Assembly: GCF_902167145.1 (NCBI RefSeq) | Contig: NC_050098.1 | Location: 75,928,207 to 75,992,206, forward strand | Direction: 5' to 3' | Length of the DNA: 64,000 bases | DNA from: Zea mays | Lineage: Eukaryota > Streptophyta > Magnoliopsida > Poales > Poaceae | Position numbers and translations under genes: made by a program | The notes under the pieces: generated by a model | The model's database searches: none | What the model saw: only the letters and a program-made list of their open reading frames with translations | Told to the model about the DNA's origin: nothing | In this document: positions 48,305 to 58,890 of the stretch, in pieces | How positions within the stretch are numbered: the first letter of the stretch is position 1 | Layout of the letters: every line of letters begins with the position of its first letter

Positions 48305-51177
48305 TGTAACGCCCTGAATTTGGGGGTAGAATTTTTTTTCTTCTTTTCTCTCACCAAATTCGGGCGTTACTCTCTTTTCTCTTCCTGTTTCGCTCCTTCC
48401 TAATTTCAAACCAGTATAGTGACAGGTGTCCGTGTCGCGTATGAACAAAACCTAAGTGTCATGGGTGCTGCATCATGCTGAAGCGCATTTCTTTGTCTGA
48501 TGTCGCGTGTTCGTCTCGTTCCGTTTCGGATTTCGGTTGGCGATTGATTTCCTTTAATGGTTGTGCGTGTCGTGGGTTTCGATCCGCGAAGTGGCCTGGC
48601 CCAACCCAGCCCAGCCCAGCCCGGCCCGGTCTGGCCCAATCCGGCCCGCGCGCCCCACCCCCACCACCTCCCCATGCGCCCCCTCCTCCTCTCCCTCTCT
48701 CATCTCTCTCTCTCTCCCGTGGTGCCCTAGGGATTGGAGACGGCGATCACCGGAATTTGGACCCCGAGGTGAGCTCCCATCCCCTCCCTTCTCCTCTCTC
48801 TCTCCCTCTCTCCCTCTTCCTCCTCTTCTCTCCCCCTGCGCGCGCCCCCTCTTCTCTCCCCTGCGCGGCGGCGCGCCCCTGCTTCACTGCGGCGGCGCGG
48901 CAGCGCCCGCCCCTCCCCTTCCCCCGCGGCGTCCGGCACCCGGCGCGGCGGACCCGGCCCCGGCGAGGCGTCCGGCCCCCGGCGCGGCGCCCGGCCCCTC
49001 GGCGTGGTCCCCTACCCCCGGCGCGGCCCCTGCCCCGGCGCGCAGCCCCCTGCGCGCGGCCTCAGCCCCCTGCGCGCGGCGTCCCGGCCCCGGCGTGACT
49101 CACGTGGCCTCGTTTACCCCCTAACGCGTTCCCGCGTGCGCAAACCCACGCGCGCGGTGATTATTTTTGGGTTTGTAGTTAATTTCAAACTCCGTAAGTT
49201 AGCGTGCTACTTCGCGCGCTTTGTCTAATTTCAGATCCTATTAATGTGCTGCGTCGCGCGCTTCGTCGCACGACGATCCATTTTAATTTCAGGTTGTTTA
49301 ATGTGTGACGTCGCGCATGCAATCACGCGACGTTCCACTTTAAACTAAGTTGAGTTGACGTATGCCGTCGTGCGTTTCGTCGCGCGAAGCTTAACGTCTC
49401 TTTATAATTAATGCAAGTGTCTCGTTGTGCGCTCGGTCGCGCGACGAGTCGTTGATTTCTTAATTCAATTTAAAGTGCTATGTCGCGCGTCTCGCCGTGC
49501 GACAATCCTTTTAATTTATCTTCAACCGCTTACAATGATTAGACATGAAATATGACTTTACTTTATGCTAAACGTAGTGTTCACATTAATGCCCTTCAAT
49601 TGAACGAGTGCTTTAATTTATAATAATGTAACGTGATCGTTTCTCGACTGTCTTTTCCTCTTTCTCTCTTAACCGTAATTGCGAGCCCGCGTGGAACGTG
49701 TGTTTATTTACTGCATTCTATTGTATGGTGTACTGTTCGTTTGTATTAAATGTGTGGATGTATGTATGTTTGCGCTCGCATAGAGAACAATCCGGTTGAA
49801 GAGCCCGAAAAACTCGCAGGAGAAGCCCCTGAGCAGCAGTCGGTTGATGGAGGCAAGTGTCCCTTGACCTATCTCTGTCCTATACATTATTTAATTCACC
49901 TCCTGCATTTCACAGTTATACCTAAGGAGTGACTAGCTTTGTTATCACTGTCCTTGTTTACCTATTTGGGTTGGATTATTATTGTTTAGCTTTATGCTAT
50001 TGCTCAACTCTAATCAATGAACATGATGAGAATTATCAATGATACGCTGTTTCCCCTCTTTTATTATGATGTTATACTTGTGGTCTTCAAGGGGGCTCGA
50101 GCGGTTTCTCGAGTGCCTCTCCGTAAGGACCTGTTCGTTGGATGACCGCCCGAGAAAACAGTGCAACCATGAGGGTGGAATGGGGTGCCCTTAGCTGAAT
50201 AATTAGGGGATCCGGGATGTAGTTCGCTTAGCCGTCGTGCCATCAATGGGGCTCGGTGTATGCGGCTCGCTCTGCCAAGCTTGGGTTCGCCCCTTGGGGA
50301 GGAGTGTGGTGCATTTAGGAAACCTAACGGGCGGCTACAGCCCCGGGGAATCTTTGTAAAGGCTACGTAGTGATACCCTGCTGGGCCACCTAGGTAGTGG
50401 TCAATGGGGAGTAGCTCTCTCCGGGTAGAAAGGGATTCACAGCTTGTGGGTTAAGTGCACAACCTCTGCAGATTGTTTGAAAACTGATATATCAGCCGTG
50501 CTCGCTGTTATGAGCGGCCAAGGGAGCTCCAGTGATTAGTGGTACTTGATCAGAGATGTTTGGTTTGCAGGTGGCAATGAGATTGATGGTTCTTGGTTTT
50601 GACTCTAGTAATGGTAAGTGGTACTCTTTCCGTTTGGAAAGGAGTACATTTGGGTTAATAACGTGTGTTAATTCTAAAACTTGGCTTTCTCTACTAGTAA
50701 TAATAATCTGACCAACTAAAAGCAACTGCTTGACTTACCCCCACATAAAGCTAGTCCACTACAGCCAAACAGGATACTTGCTGAGTATGTTGATGTGTAC
50801 TCACCCTTGCTCTACACACCAAACCCCCCATCCCCAGGTTGTCAGCATTGCAACCACTGCTCAGGAGAAGATGAAGCCGTGGAAGGAGACTTCCAGGAGT
50901 TCCAAGACTACGACGAGTTCTAGGCGTGGGTTAGCGGCAACCCCCAATCGGCTGCCTATGCCGCGTTTATCTACGTTTCTTTTCCGCACTTTGATTATTG
51001 TAAAGACTATGTGGATGTCTCAGACATATGATGTAATCGACTATTATTCCCCTTTTTAATACTTATTTGAGCATTGTGTGATGATGTCCATGTTATGTAA
51101 CTGCTGTGTACGTGAATTGCTGATCCTGGCATGTACATGGTTCGCATTCGGTTTGCCTTCTAAAACTGGGTGTGACA
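48305..51177 (+). repeat. Element E 3' LTR
   Basis: 2873 bp, matching 39254-42035 with substitutions and small indels. It has the same pyrimidine microsatellite, GC-rich segment and CGCG hairpin array (about 49210-49503). Target duplication agggt follows at 51178. Confidence 0.93.
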
Positions 51178-51919
51178 AGGGTTTACTGGCAGAAGTTGAA
51201 GCCAAAATTGCAAAGTTGAATAAGGAGCTTCTCTCAAAGTCAGAAAGCTTCGAACAAGAAAAGCAAAAATTTGATACGAAGTTTGAGGCTGAGGTCGAAA
51301 AAAGTTCAAATTTACAAAAATCATTGAAAGAGCTTCAAGATAAATGTCTAGAGTTCAGCAACCGATGCAGGCAGCGACTAAAGCAGGTCGTCAACTCGGT
51401 TGGAGCCAGCTCTAAGAAATTCAATCCTTCGATTGAAGACCTGCCAGGGACCTTCGAACACATTGAGGGCAAAGTTGATGCTCTTGATGAAGTTATAGCC
51501 GGACACGGTGATTTCCGTGCCCTGCTAGCTTCTCGGGGCACTGTTGTTGCCTTCATGAAGTCTGGTTGCACGCATGGGAAGATTGTTAATAGACCAAACT
51601 TCAGCTTATCTCCAGCAGATTTGATTGATATCCCCAGCCTTGCTCGAAGCATAGGAAACATATTTATAAAGCAAATCTGGACGAAGGGTGGACGAAGGGT
51701 GGGCGAAGCCTAGCTGGTGACGAAGCCCGAAGTCACCTCAAACCGGTAATAAAATCATACCTTGTGCTTACCTTTTGCTCTAAACTTGAATTTTCCTTAT
51801 AATGCTTTGATATGTACAGGATGACGAAGCCGAAGAACACAGAGCCGAAGCTTAGAAGACGATCCGAAGCTCAACAGATGGTGATGAAGCTCGAATACCT
51901 AGCTGTGGAAAAATTCTAA
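51178..51919 (+). pseudogene. Element C antisense gene, rest of exon 2 and exon 3
   Basis: Exon 2 resumes at 51183, after the duplicated agggt, and runs to 51745. Intron 2 is 51746-51819 (74 bp, GT..AG). Exon 3 is 51820-51919, ending TAA. Total spliced length with exon 1 is 963 codons, all in frame, apart from stops at 37842 and 51711-51713. This part encodes a long coiled coil, then a region (VNSVGASSKKF, LASRGTVV, SGCTHGK) homologous to the matching part of the B gene (FASVGAFSSEENF, SGARGIAT, KGCEHVK). The last exon differs most between the two genes. Confidence 0.75.
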
Positions 51920-52339
51920 GAAGACTCTTGTATTAACCTTTATAAAGAATATTGTAACTTAAGAATCAGATTCTACTCTGTAAATTTGTCCATACCTTGT
52001 AATATATTTTTTACCTTTCCATCGATGTATGAAATGCTTTGATGTGGACGAAACTTGTATTTTTTGAGCCGAAGGAGAAAACACCTTCCCTTCTTTTCGT
52101 ACACAACGAAGCATGAATCTGCTTTTGAAGTTGTATACTTAGGGCCGAAGCAACTGTATGTATCTATATGATATGATATGATGATGATCCTATGTATGTA
52201 TAAATGAATGTTTATGAATGCAATGTACGATGTAATGTATCGTGCAAATGAATGCCCAAACACACTCATTCGAAGCTTCATTCATAACCTTCATTCCCTT
52301 AGGAATGACTGAAATCTCTTTGCCGTTTATTTTTCGGCT
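51920..52339. other. Element C: 3' flank of the antisense gene
   Basis: AT-rich and non-coding, with tataaagaatattg just after the stop and several atgtatg/atgatatg simple stretches. It leads into the tandem repeats. Confidence 0.4.
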
Positions 52340-52570
52340 GCACCGCTTATTTTTCGGTGTAAGTTCTGCATCCCCTTAGGAACGTCTTTTGAACTTCTTC
52401 GCCTTCTATTTCGGCGGTATAGGCGTTGACTTTTCGCGCTTCGCCTTATATTTCGGCGGTATTTGGCTCTGCATTCCCTTAGGAACGACTTTTGAGCAGA
52501 AAACTTATGTTGCGCTCCCTTAGGAACGGCTTTTTGTAGCTTCGTTATGCTCTGCATCTCCTTAGGGATG
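52340..52570 (-). repeat. Element C tandem repeats downstream of pol
   Basis: Degenerate copies of the unit seen in A, with gcatccccttagga near 52368, gcattcccttagga near 52471 and a weaker copy near 52554. Spacing is irregular because of deletions. Confidence 0.7.
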
Positions 52571-54474
52571 ACTTTCGAGCTTCTCCCTGTGTTCTCTTTT
52601 TCTCTGCACTTGATGGTGCATGCTCAGATTTTACATTTACATATTTTGGGGGATTTTGCTCTCGTGGAGCTAAATAAGAAAGGAAAAAATTACAAACTAT
52701 GGCCCCATTAAAAACCTTTCTCCCCCTTTGGAAAGGAAAAGGGTGCCATGGAAAAATGAAAAAGATTACATGAATATATACATAATACCGTCGAAGCTCA
52801 TCCGCATTCCAAGACCTAGGAATATCATTGCCATCCATATCCTTTAGTCTGTAAGAACCGGGCCTTGACGAAGATACCACAAGAAAAGGTCCTTCCCACT
52901 TTAGTTGTAGTTTGCCTACTGTGTTCGGATTAGCCACTCTTCGAAGCAACAGATGCCCTGGCTTGATATTTTTCAGTCGGACTTTTCTGTCGCGCCATTT
53001 TATTGTTTCGGCTTGATATTTATTAATATTTTCCACAGTCTGAAGTCTGACCCCTTCTATAGTGTCTTTTGCCACATGATAATCAGCTTCATCTTCAGTC
53101 GAAATTGTTGTTCTTATTGACCCCGTTTTAGCTTCTTCTGGGGTTATGGCTTCGTCACCAAATAATAGCTTGAATGGCGTAAAACCTGTTGATCTTGATA
53201 CAGTCGTATTGTGGCTCCACACCACTTTAATCAACTCTTCTGGCCACTTTCCTCTGGGCTGGTTAAAAATTAACTTCATTATTCCTGTCATTATAATACC
53301 ATTTGCTCTTTCGACAAGTCCATTTGATTCTGGATGTCTGACTGATGCAAAATGGATCTTCGTGCCAATTTGATCACATAATTCCTTGAAGGTTTCGGCA
53401 TCAAATTGTGTTCCATTGTCCACAATTATAGCCTTTGGTAAGCCAAAGCGACAAACAATGTTCTGCCAAAAGAATTTCTGGACTGTGACTGAAGTTATTG
53501 TGGCCAAAGGCTTCGCTTCAATCCACTTGGAAAAATATTCTACAGCCACCACAACATATCTTAAGTTGCCTTGTGCTGGTGGAAGTGGACCTAACAAATC
53601 CAAGCCCCATCTTTGCAATGGCCAAGTTGGCTGTATTAGTTGGGTTAACGATGAAGGTTGTTTCTGTTCTCTTGCACACTTTTGGCAATTTTCGCACTTT
53701 TGAACCAGATCCGTTGCATCCGAAGCTACCTTCGGCCAATAAAATCCTTGTCTAAAGACCTTCCCCAGCAAAGGTCTAGATCCAATGTGAGATCCACACA
53801 ATCCTGCATGTATTTCCTTCATCAGCTCTATACCTTCAGTTCTGGATAGACACTTGAGAAGTGGAGAGCAGACTCCATGTTTGTATAACTCCCCTTCTAT
53901 TATTACATATGGTCTTGTTCTTGCCTCCATTCTCTTATTATAAGCTTCGTCATCTAAAAGGCAATTACCTTGGAGAAAAGATATAATCTCAGTCCTCCAA
54001 TCTTCACTATGAACAGGAGATATATTAAGCACTGCTCTTTCGAGAAGTTCCACCGAAGGTGCTCTTATTGTCTCAAAGAATACTTCCGAAGGTAGAGGCA
54101 GCCCCTGTGCTGCTGACTTGGCTAGCAGATCAGCGTGCTCATTTTCTCCTCATGGAATATTCTTGACAGAAAACCCTTCGAAAGAAGCTTCAAGCTTTCG
54201 AACTGTATCCAGGTATTTCTCAAGCTTCGGGTCTCTTGCCCTGCAACTCTTGTCAACATGACCAGAAATAACTTGGGAATCGATTTTAAGGACCGCCCTT
54301 CTTATCCCCATTGCCTTTAACTTCCAAAGCCCCAAAAGCAAAGCTTCGTATTCAGCAATATTCTTTGTGCAGCTGAAATCAAGCTTTACTGCATAGCATG
54401 TTCTGACTTTGGAAGGTGCAACAAAGACAGCAGCTGCACCTGCCCCGAAGGTACCCCAGGAACCGTCGCAGAAC
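52571..54474 (-). pseudogene. Element C pol fragment: archaeal-type RNase H and integrase
   Basis: Tat pol closely related to that of element A. Right to left: archaeal-type RNase H from FCDGSWGTFGAG, a linker, then integrase with HHCC and the D, D, E residues (RWGLDLLG, VDNGTQF, ESNGLVER). A TGA at 54150-54152 breaks the RNase H linker. The integrase reads on past the usual YYV end, because the stop found in A is lost, to a stop at 52545-52547. Everything upstream (gag, protease, RT, first RNase H) is missing; at 54474 the sequence switches to element D. Confidence 0.88.
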
Positions 54475-55208
54475 TGTTGGAACTACCTTGGCCGGCGACT
54501 ACCTTGGAGTCTGTTCTGATAATGTAGGTAGTGACACCAAGGGCCCTTAGTTTGCGGAGGCCGAGGATGACAGCTTCGTATTCTGCTATGTTGTTAGTGC
54601 ATCTGTCAGATTCCAGAGCAAAGCTGAGGCGTGACGCGTATCTGTGCTTGACCCCGGTGGGTGAGGTGATGACTGCAGCAGAGCCTGCCCCGCGTGGCAC
54701 CATGCGCCGTCGCAATGGATTGTCCAAACCTTCTATGCGGATTGGTCCGGCTGTGTTATTGGCCCAGTCCAGTCGACGACGAAGTCTGCCAGAACTTGTG
54801 ACTTGATGGCTGTCCTGGGCTCGAATGTGATGTGGTAGCCGGAGAGTTCGGTCGCCCATTTGGCAATCCGGACCGATGCCTCCGGGTTTCTGAACAATTC
54901 GCCGAGTCCCCTATCTGAGGTGACCCGGACCTTGAATGCTTCAAAATAGTGGCGCAATTTGCGCGAAGCCATAACAACTGCATAGGCAATCTTTTCCAGT
55001 TCCGTCATATTGCATTTTGATGGTGTGAGCACTTCGGAGACGTAATAAACTGGACACTGCCTGATCACGCCCTCTACTGTCTACTCCTGAACCAGTGCCG
55101 CGCTGACCGCATGCGGTGAAGCCGCAACATAAAGCAACAGGGGTAGCGAAGAGTCGGGGCTTGTAAGAACCGCCAATTCCGATAGGTACTGTTTCAATGA
55201 GGCGAAGG
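54475..55208 (-). pseudogene. Element D pol fragment: RNase H and truncated archaeal-type RNase H
   Basis: A Tat element of a different, more GC-rich family. Right to left: a spacer/RNase H segment (YLSELAVLTSP, LLLYVAASPHAVSAAL), the RNase H body (YYVSEVLTPSK, MTELEKIAYAVVMASRKLRHYF) and an archaeal-type RNase H (CTNNIAEYEAVILGLRKLRALG, RTDSKVVAG), which ends at the junction with C. A stop near 55081 breaks it. K cuts it at 55209, so its 5' part lies beyond the window. Confidence 0.8.
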
Positions 55209-56432
55209 TGAAAGGGAAATGTGCCCTTGGGCCATTTCTAAGTATTTTGGTGATTGAGTGCCAACACAAGTGCTTAAATGAGAATTTATGCTCATGGATG
55301 GACAAAGTGCAAATCAAGAGTAAATGTATGTTTCTAAGCCTTAGTACATTGGTTTTGTGTACTAATATACTTGTCTAAGTATTAGAAACAGAAAGAAGAA
55401 GAAAAGAAAAGAGGTGAAAAAGGCTTGGCTGTGTACAGCCAAGACTCAGCTCAGTCTGGCACACCGGACTGTCCGGTGGTGCACCGGACAGTGTCCGGTG
55501 CGCCAGGCTGACTCGGCGTGAAGTGGCCGCTCTCGGAAATTCGCCGACGGCGTACGGCTAAAATTCACCGGACTGTCCGGTGTGCACCGGACTGTCCGGT
55601 GAGCCAACGGTCGGCCGCGCGATCTGCGCGGGACACGTGGCCGAGCCAACGGCTAGAAGGGGGCACCAGACTGTCCGGTGTGCACCGGACATGTCCGGTG
55701 CGCCAACGGCTCTCTGGCGGCCAACGGTCGGCTGCGCCGCTTAAGGAAAGAAATCGGGCACCGGACTGTCCGGTGCACCAGTCGACAGAAGGCAAGATCA
55801 GCCTTCCAGATTTGCTCTCAACGGCTCCTAGCTGCCTTGGGGCTATAAAAGGGACCCCTAGGCGCATGGAGGAGAAAACCAAGCAACCTTAGAGCATTCT
55901 TGATCATCCACACTCAGTCTTTGCGCATTCGTTTGTCATTCTCAGTGATTCGAGCTCCGTTCTAGTGAGAACTTTGAGTTAGTCTTTTGAGCTCGATTCT
56001 TGGCCGTGTGTGTGCGCATTTTGCTGTGGATTTGTGTGTGTTGCTTCCCTCCCTTACTCCGTACTTCTTTGTGAACTTCAATTGTAAGGGCGAGAGACTC
56101 CAAGTTGTGGAGATTCCTCGCAAACGGGAAAAGATTAAAGTAAAGAAGAACACCGTGGTATTCAAGTTGATCATTGGATCACTTGAGAGGAGTTGAGTGC
56201 AACTCTCGTCCGTTGGGACGCCACAACGTGGAGTAGGCAAGTTTTGTACTTGGCCGAACCACGGGATAACCACCGTGCCATCTCTGTGATTGATTTCTTG
56301 TGGTTATTGTGTTTTGACTTCTCTCTAGCCACTTGGCAATTATTGTGCTAACGATTAACCAAGTTTTTGTGGCTTAAGTTTTCAAGTTTCACAGGATCAC
56401 CTATTCACCCCCCCCCCCTCTAGGTGCTCTCA
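55209..56432 (+). repeat. Element K 5' LTR
   Basis: 1224 bp, starting TGAAAGGGAAATG and ending GGTGCTCTCA. Palindromes of the type CACCGGACTGTCCGGTG cluster at 55457-55795, upstream of TATAAAA at 55844-55850. A C-homopolymer lies near 56407-56418. Confidence 0.93.
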
Positions 56433-56434
56433 AT

Positions 56435-56447
56435 TGGTATCGGAGCC
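56435..56447 (+). promoter_or_regulatory. Element K primer-binding site
   Basis: TGGTATCGGAGCC two bases after the LTR, complementary to the 3' end of initiator tRNA-Met with one change from the common form. Confidence 0.8.
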
Positions 56448-56483
56448 GTTCTCTTCAAGAAGAGGGACTAACCGCCCGAAGAG

Positions 56484-58883
56484 ATGGATCCTAAGGGCAA
56501 GGGGATAGTGATCAACGATAAGGAGAAGGAGTCCTTCGTCAACGAGCCCAAAGATGACAAGCCTACCGACTCCGGCTCGGGTCATAGGCGAAAGGAAGGG
56601 AAGAAGAAGAAGACAAGGCGCATCAAGGAGATTGTCTACTACGACGACAGCGATGAGTCTACTTCTTCCCAAAAGGACGACGACCACAACGACTACGAGA
56701 GAAGGAAACCGGTTAATTCGAACTTTTCCTTTGACTACTCTCGTATTCCGCAAAGTTCAAATTCACATTTGCTCTCCATTCCACTCGGCAAGCCCCCACA
56801 CTTTGATGGGGAGGACTACGGATTTTGGAGCCACAAAATGCGTAGTCACCTATTCTCTCTCCATCCTAGTATATGGGAGATTGTAGATAGTGGAATGCAC
56901 TTTGATAGTTCGGATAGTCCTATATTCATTAATGAGCAAATCCATAAGAATGCACAAGCTACTACTGTTCTTCTAGCTTCATTGTGCAGGGATGAATATA
57001 ACAAAGTGAGCGGCTTGGATAACACCAAGCAGATCTGGGACACCCTCAAGATTTCTCATGAGGGAAATGACGTTACCTTGCTCACCAAAATGGAGTTGGT
57101 GGAGGGCGAGCTTGGACGGTTCGCGATGATAAGGGGCGAGGAGCCAACTCAAACATACAACCGGCTCAAGACCCTTATCAACAAAATAAGGAGCTACGGA
57201 AGCACGCGGTGGACGGACCACGACGTCGTCCGACTAATGCTAAGGTCCTTTACCGTTCTTGATCCTCATTTGGTGAATAATATTTGTGAGAATCCCAGGT
57301 ACACCAAAATGTCGCCCGAAGAAGTCCTAGGAAAATTCGTCAGCGGGCGAATGATGATCAAGGAGGCGAGGTACGTGGACGACGCCTTGAATGGACCAAT
57401 CAACGAGCCGCAACCTCTTGCTCTCAAAGCCACGAGGAGCAAGGAGGCGCTACCGAGCAAGGTGGCGCAAGTTGAGGCGGCCGGGCTAAATAATGAGGAG
57501 ATGGCCCTCATCATTAAGCGCTTCAAGACGGCGCTTAAAGGTCGCAAGGGACAGCCAAGCAAGACCAAGACAAAGGAGAAGCGCTCGTGCTTCAAATGTG
57601 GTAAGATTGGTCATTTCATTGCTAATTGTCCCGATAATGAAAGTGACCAGGAAAAGGGGAACAAAAGGGAGAAGAAGAAGCATTACAAGAAGGCCAAGGG
57701 CGAGGCACATATCGGAAAGGAGTGGGATTCGGATTGCTCCTCCTCCGACTCCGACAATGAAGGACTCGCCGCCACTGCCTTCAACAAGTCATCCCTCTTC
57801 CCCAACGAGCGTCACACTTGCCTCATGGCAAGGGAAAAGAAAGTAAGCACTCGTGATACTAGTACTTACGCTTCTTCAAGTGAGGATGAGTCTAGTGATG
57901 ATGATGATGAGATAGATTACTCATGCTTATTCAAGGGATTAGATAGATCTAAAATTAATAAGATTAATGAGTTGATTGATGCTCTGAATGACAAGAATAA
58001 ATTACTAGAAAAACAAGAAGATCTTTTATATGAGGAGCATGATAAATTTGTTAGTGCACAAGATTCTCTTGCTCTAGAAATTAAAAGGAATGAGATGCTC
58101 TCTGGTGAATTATCTACTTGTCATGAAACCATTTCTACTTTACAAGGTGTTAACAATGATTTAAATGCTAAATTAGAAGTAGCAAATAAATCTAATTCTT
58201 GTGTAGAACATGTTATAATTTGTACTAGGTGTAAAGATTTTGACATTGATGCTTGTAGTGAACATCTAGTTTCAATTTCCAAACTTAATGATGAATTAGC
58301 TAGTCTTAATGCTCAACTTAAGACTAGCAAGAATGATTTCGATAAGCTAAAATTTGCAAGGGATGCCTACACGATTGGTAGACACCCCTCAATTAAGGAT
58401 GGACTTGGCTTCAAGAGGGAAGCCAAGAACTTAACAAGCCATAAGGCTCCCATCTCCGCCAAGGAGAAAGGGAAGGCCCCTATGGCAAGTAGTGCTAAAA
58501 GGAACCATGCTTTTATGTACCATGATAAGAGACAAACTAGAAATGCTTACAGGAGTTACAATGCTTATGATGATTTTGATTCTCATGACATGTTTGCTTC
58601 TAGTTCTTTCTATGTGCATGATAGAAATGTTGGTAGGAGAAATGTTGTTCACAATATGCCTAGGAGAAATGTTGTTAATGTCCCTAGGAAAGTTAATGAA
58701 CCTTCTACAATATATAATGCTTTGAGTGCCTCCTTTGCAATTTGTAGAAAGGATAGAAAGGTGATTGCTAGGAAATTAGGGGCAAAATGCAAGGGAGATA
58801 AAACTTGCATTTGGGTCCCTAAGACAATTGTGACTAACCTTGTAGGACCCAACAAGAGTTGGGTACCTAAGTCCCAAGCCTAA
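56484..58883 (+). CDS. Element K Gag
   Basis: Intact 799-residue Sirevirus Gag, the particle-forming precursor. The Lys/Glu/Asp-rich N-terminus (1-80) is followed by the UBN2-type gag domain (about 90-330), a CCHC knuckle at 369-382 (CFKCGKIGHFIANC), a Ser/Asp-rich acidic segment and a long coiled coil (about 490-650). A basic C-terminus ends WVPKSQA. The start is the first ATG after the PBS, 37 bp downstream. It ends at TAA 58881-58883. Pol begins in another frame, just after a ccttgcag that resembles a 3' splice site. It is the longest undamaged retrotransposon gene in the window. Confidence 0.93.
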   Translation: MDPKGKGIVINDKEKESFVNEPKDDKPTDSGSGHRRKEGKKKKTRRIKEIVYYDDSDESTSSQKDDDHNDYERRKPVNSNFSFDYSRIPQSSNSHLLSIPLGKPPHFDGEDYGFWSHKMRSHLFSLHPSIWEIVDSGMHFDSSDSPIFINEQIHKNAQATTVLLASLCRDEYNKVSGLDNTKQIWDTLKISHEGNDVTLLTKMELVEGELGRFAMIRGEEPTQTYNRLKTLINKIRSYGSTRWTDHDVVRLMLRSFTVLDPHLVNNICENPRYTKMSPEEVLGKFVSGRMMIKEARYVDDALNGPINEPQPLALKATRSKEALPSKVAQVEAAGLNNEEMALIIKRFKTALKGRKGQPSKTKTKEKRSCFKCGKIGHFIANCPDNESDQEKGNKREKKKHYKKAKGEAHIGKEWDSDCSSSDSDNEGLAATAFNKSSLFPNERHTCLMAREKKVSTRDTSTYASSSEDESSDDDDEIDYSCLFKGLDRSKINKINELIDALNDKNKLLEKQEDLLYEEHDKFVSAQDSLALEIKRNEMLSGELSTCHETISTLQGVNNDLNAKLEVANKSNSCVEHVIICTRCKDFDIDACSEHLVSISKLNDELASLNAQLKTSKNDFDKLKFARDAYTIGRHPSIKDGLGFKREAKNLTSHKAPISAKEKGKAPMASSAKRNHAFMYHDKRQTRNAYRSYNAYDDFDSHDMFASSSFYVHDRNVGRRNVVHNMPRRNVVNVPRKVNEPSTIYNALSASFAICRKDRKVIARKLGAKCKGDKTCIWVPKTIVTNLVGPNKSWVPKSQA

Positions 58884-58890
58884 ATTTGCC

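Larger units (their letters stand above)
39254..51177 (+). mobile_element. Element E: Tekay/Del-type chromovirus
   Basis: Full-length Ty3/gypsy element with LTRs of 2782 and 2873 bp (TGTAACGCC...GGTGTGACA) and target duplication agggt at 39249-39253 and 51178-51182. The PBS is TGGTATCAGAGC at 42040-42051 (initiator tRNA-Met type). Order: LTR, extra ORF, gag, protease, RT, RNase H, integrase, chromodomain, PPT, LTR. It interrupts exon 2 of the C antisense gene, and the exon joins in frame when E and one duplication copy are removed. The LTRs differ by many substitutions and indels, so it is older than J. Confidence 0.95.
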
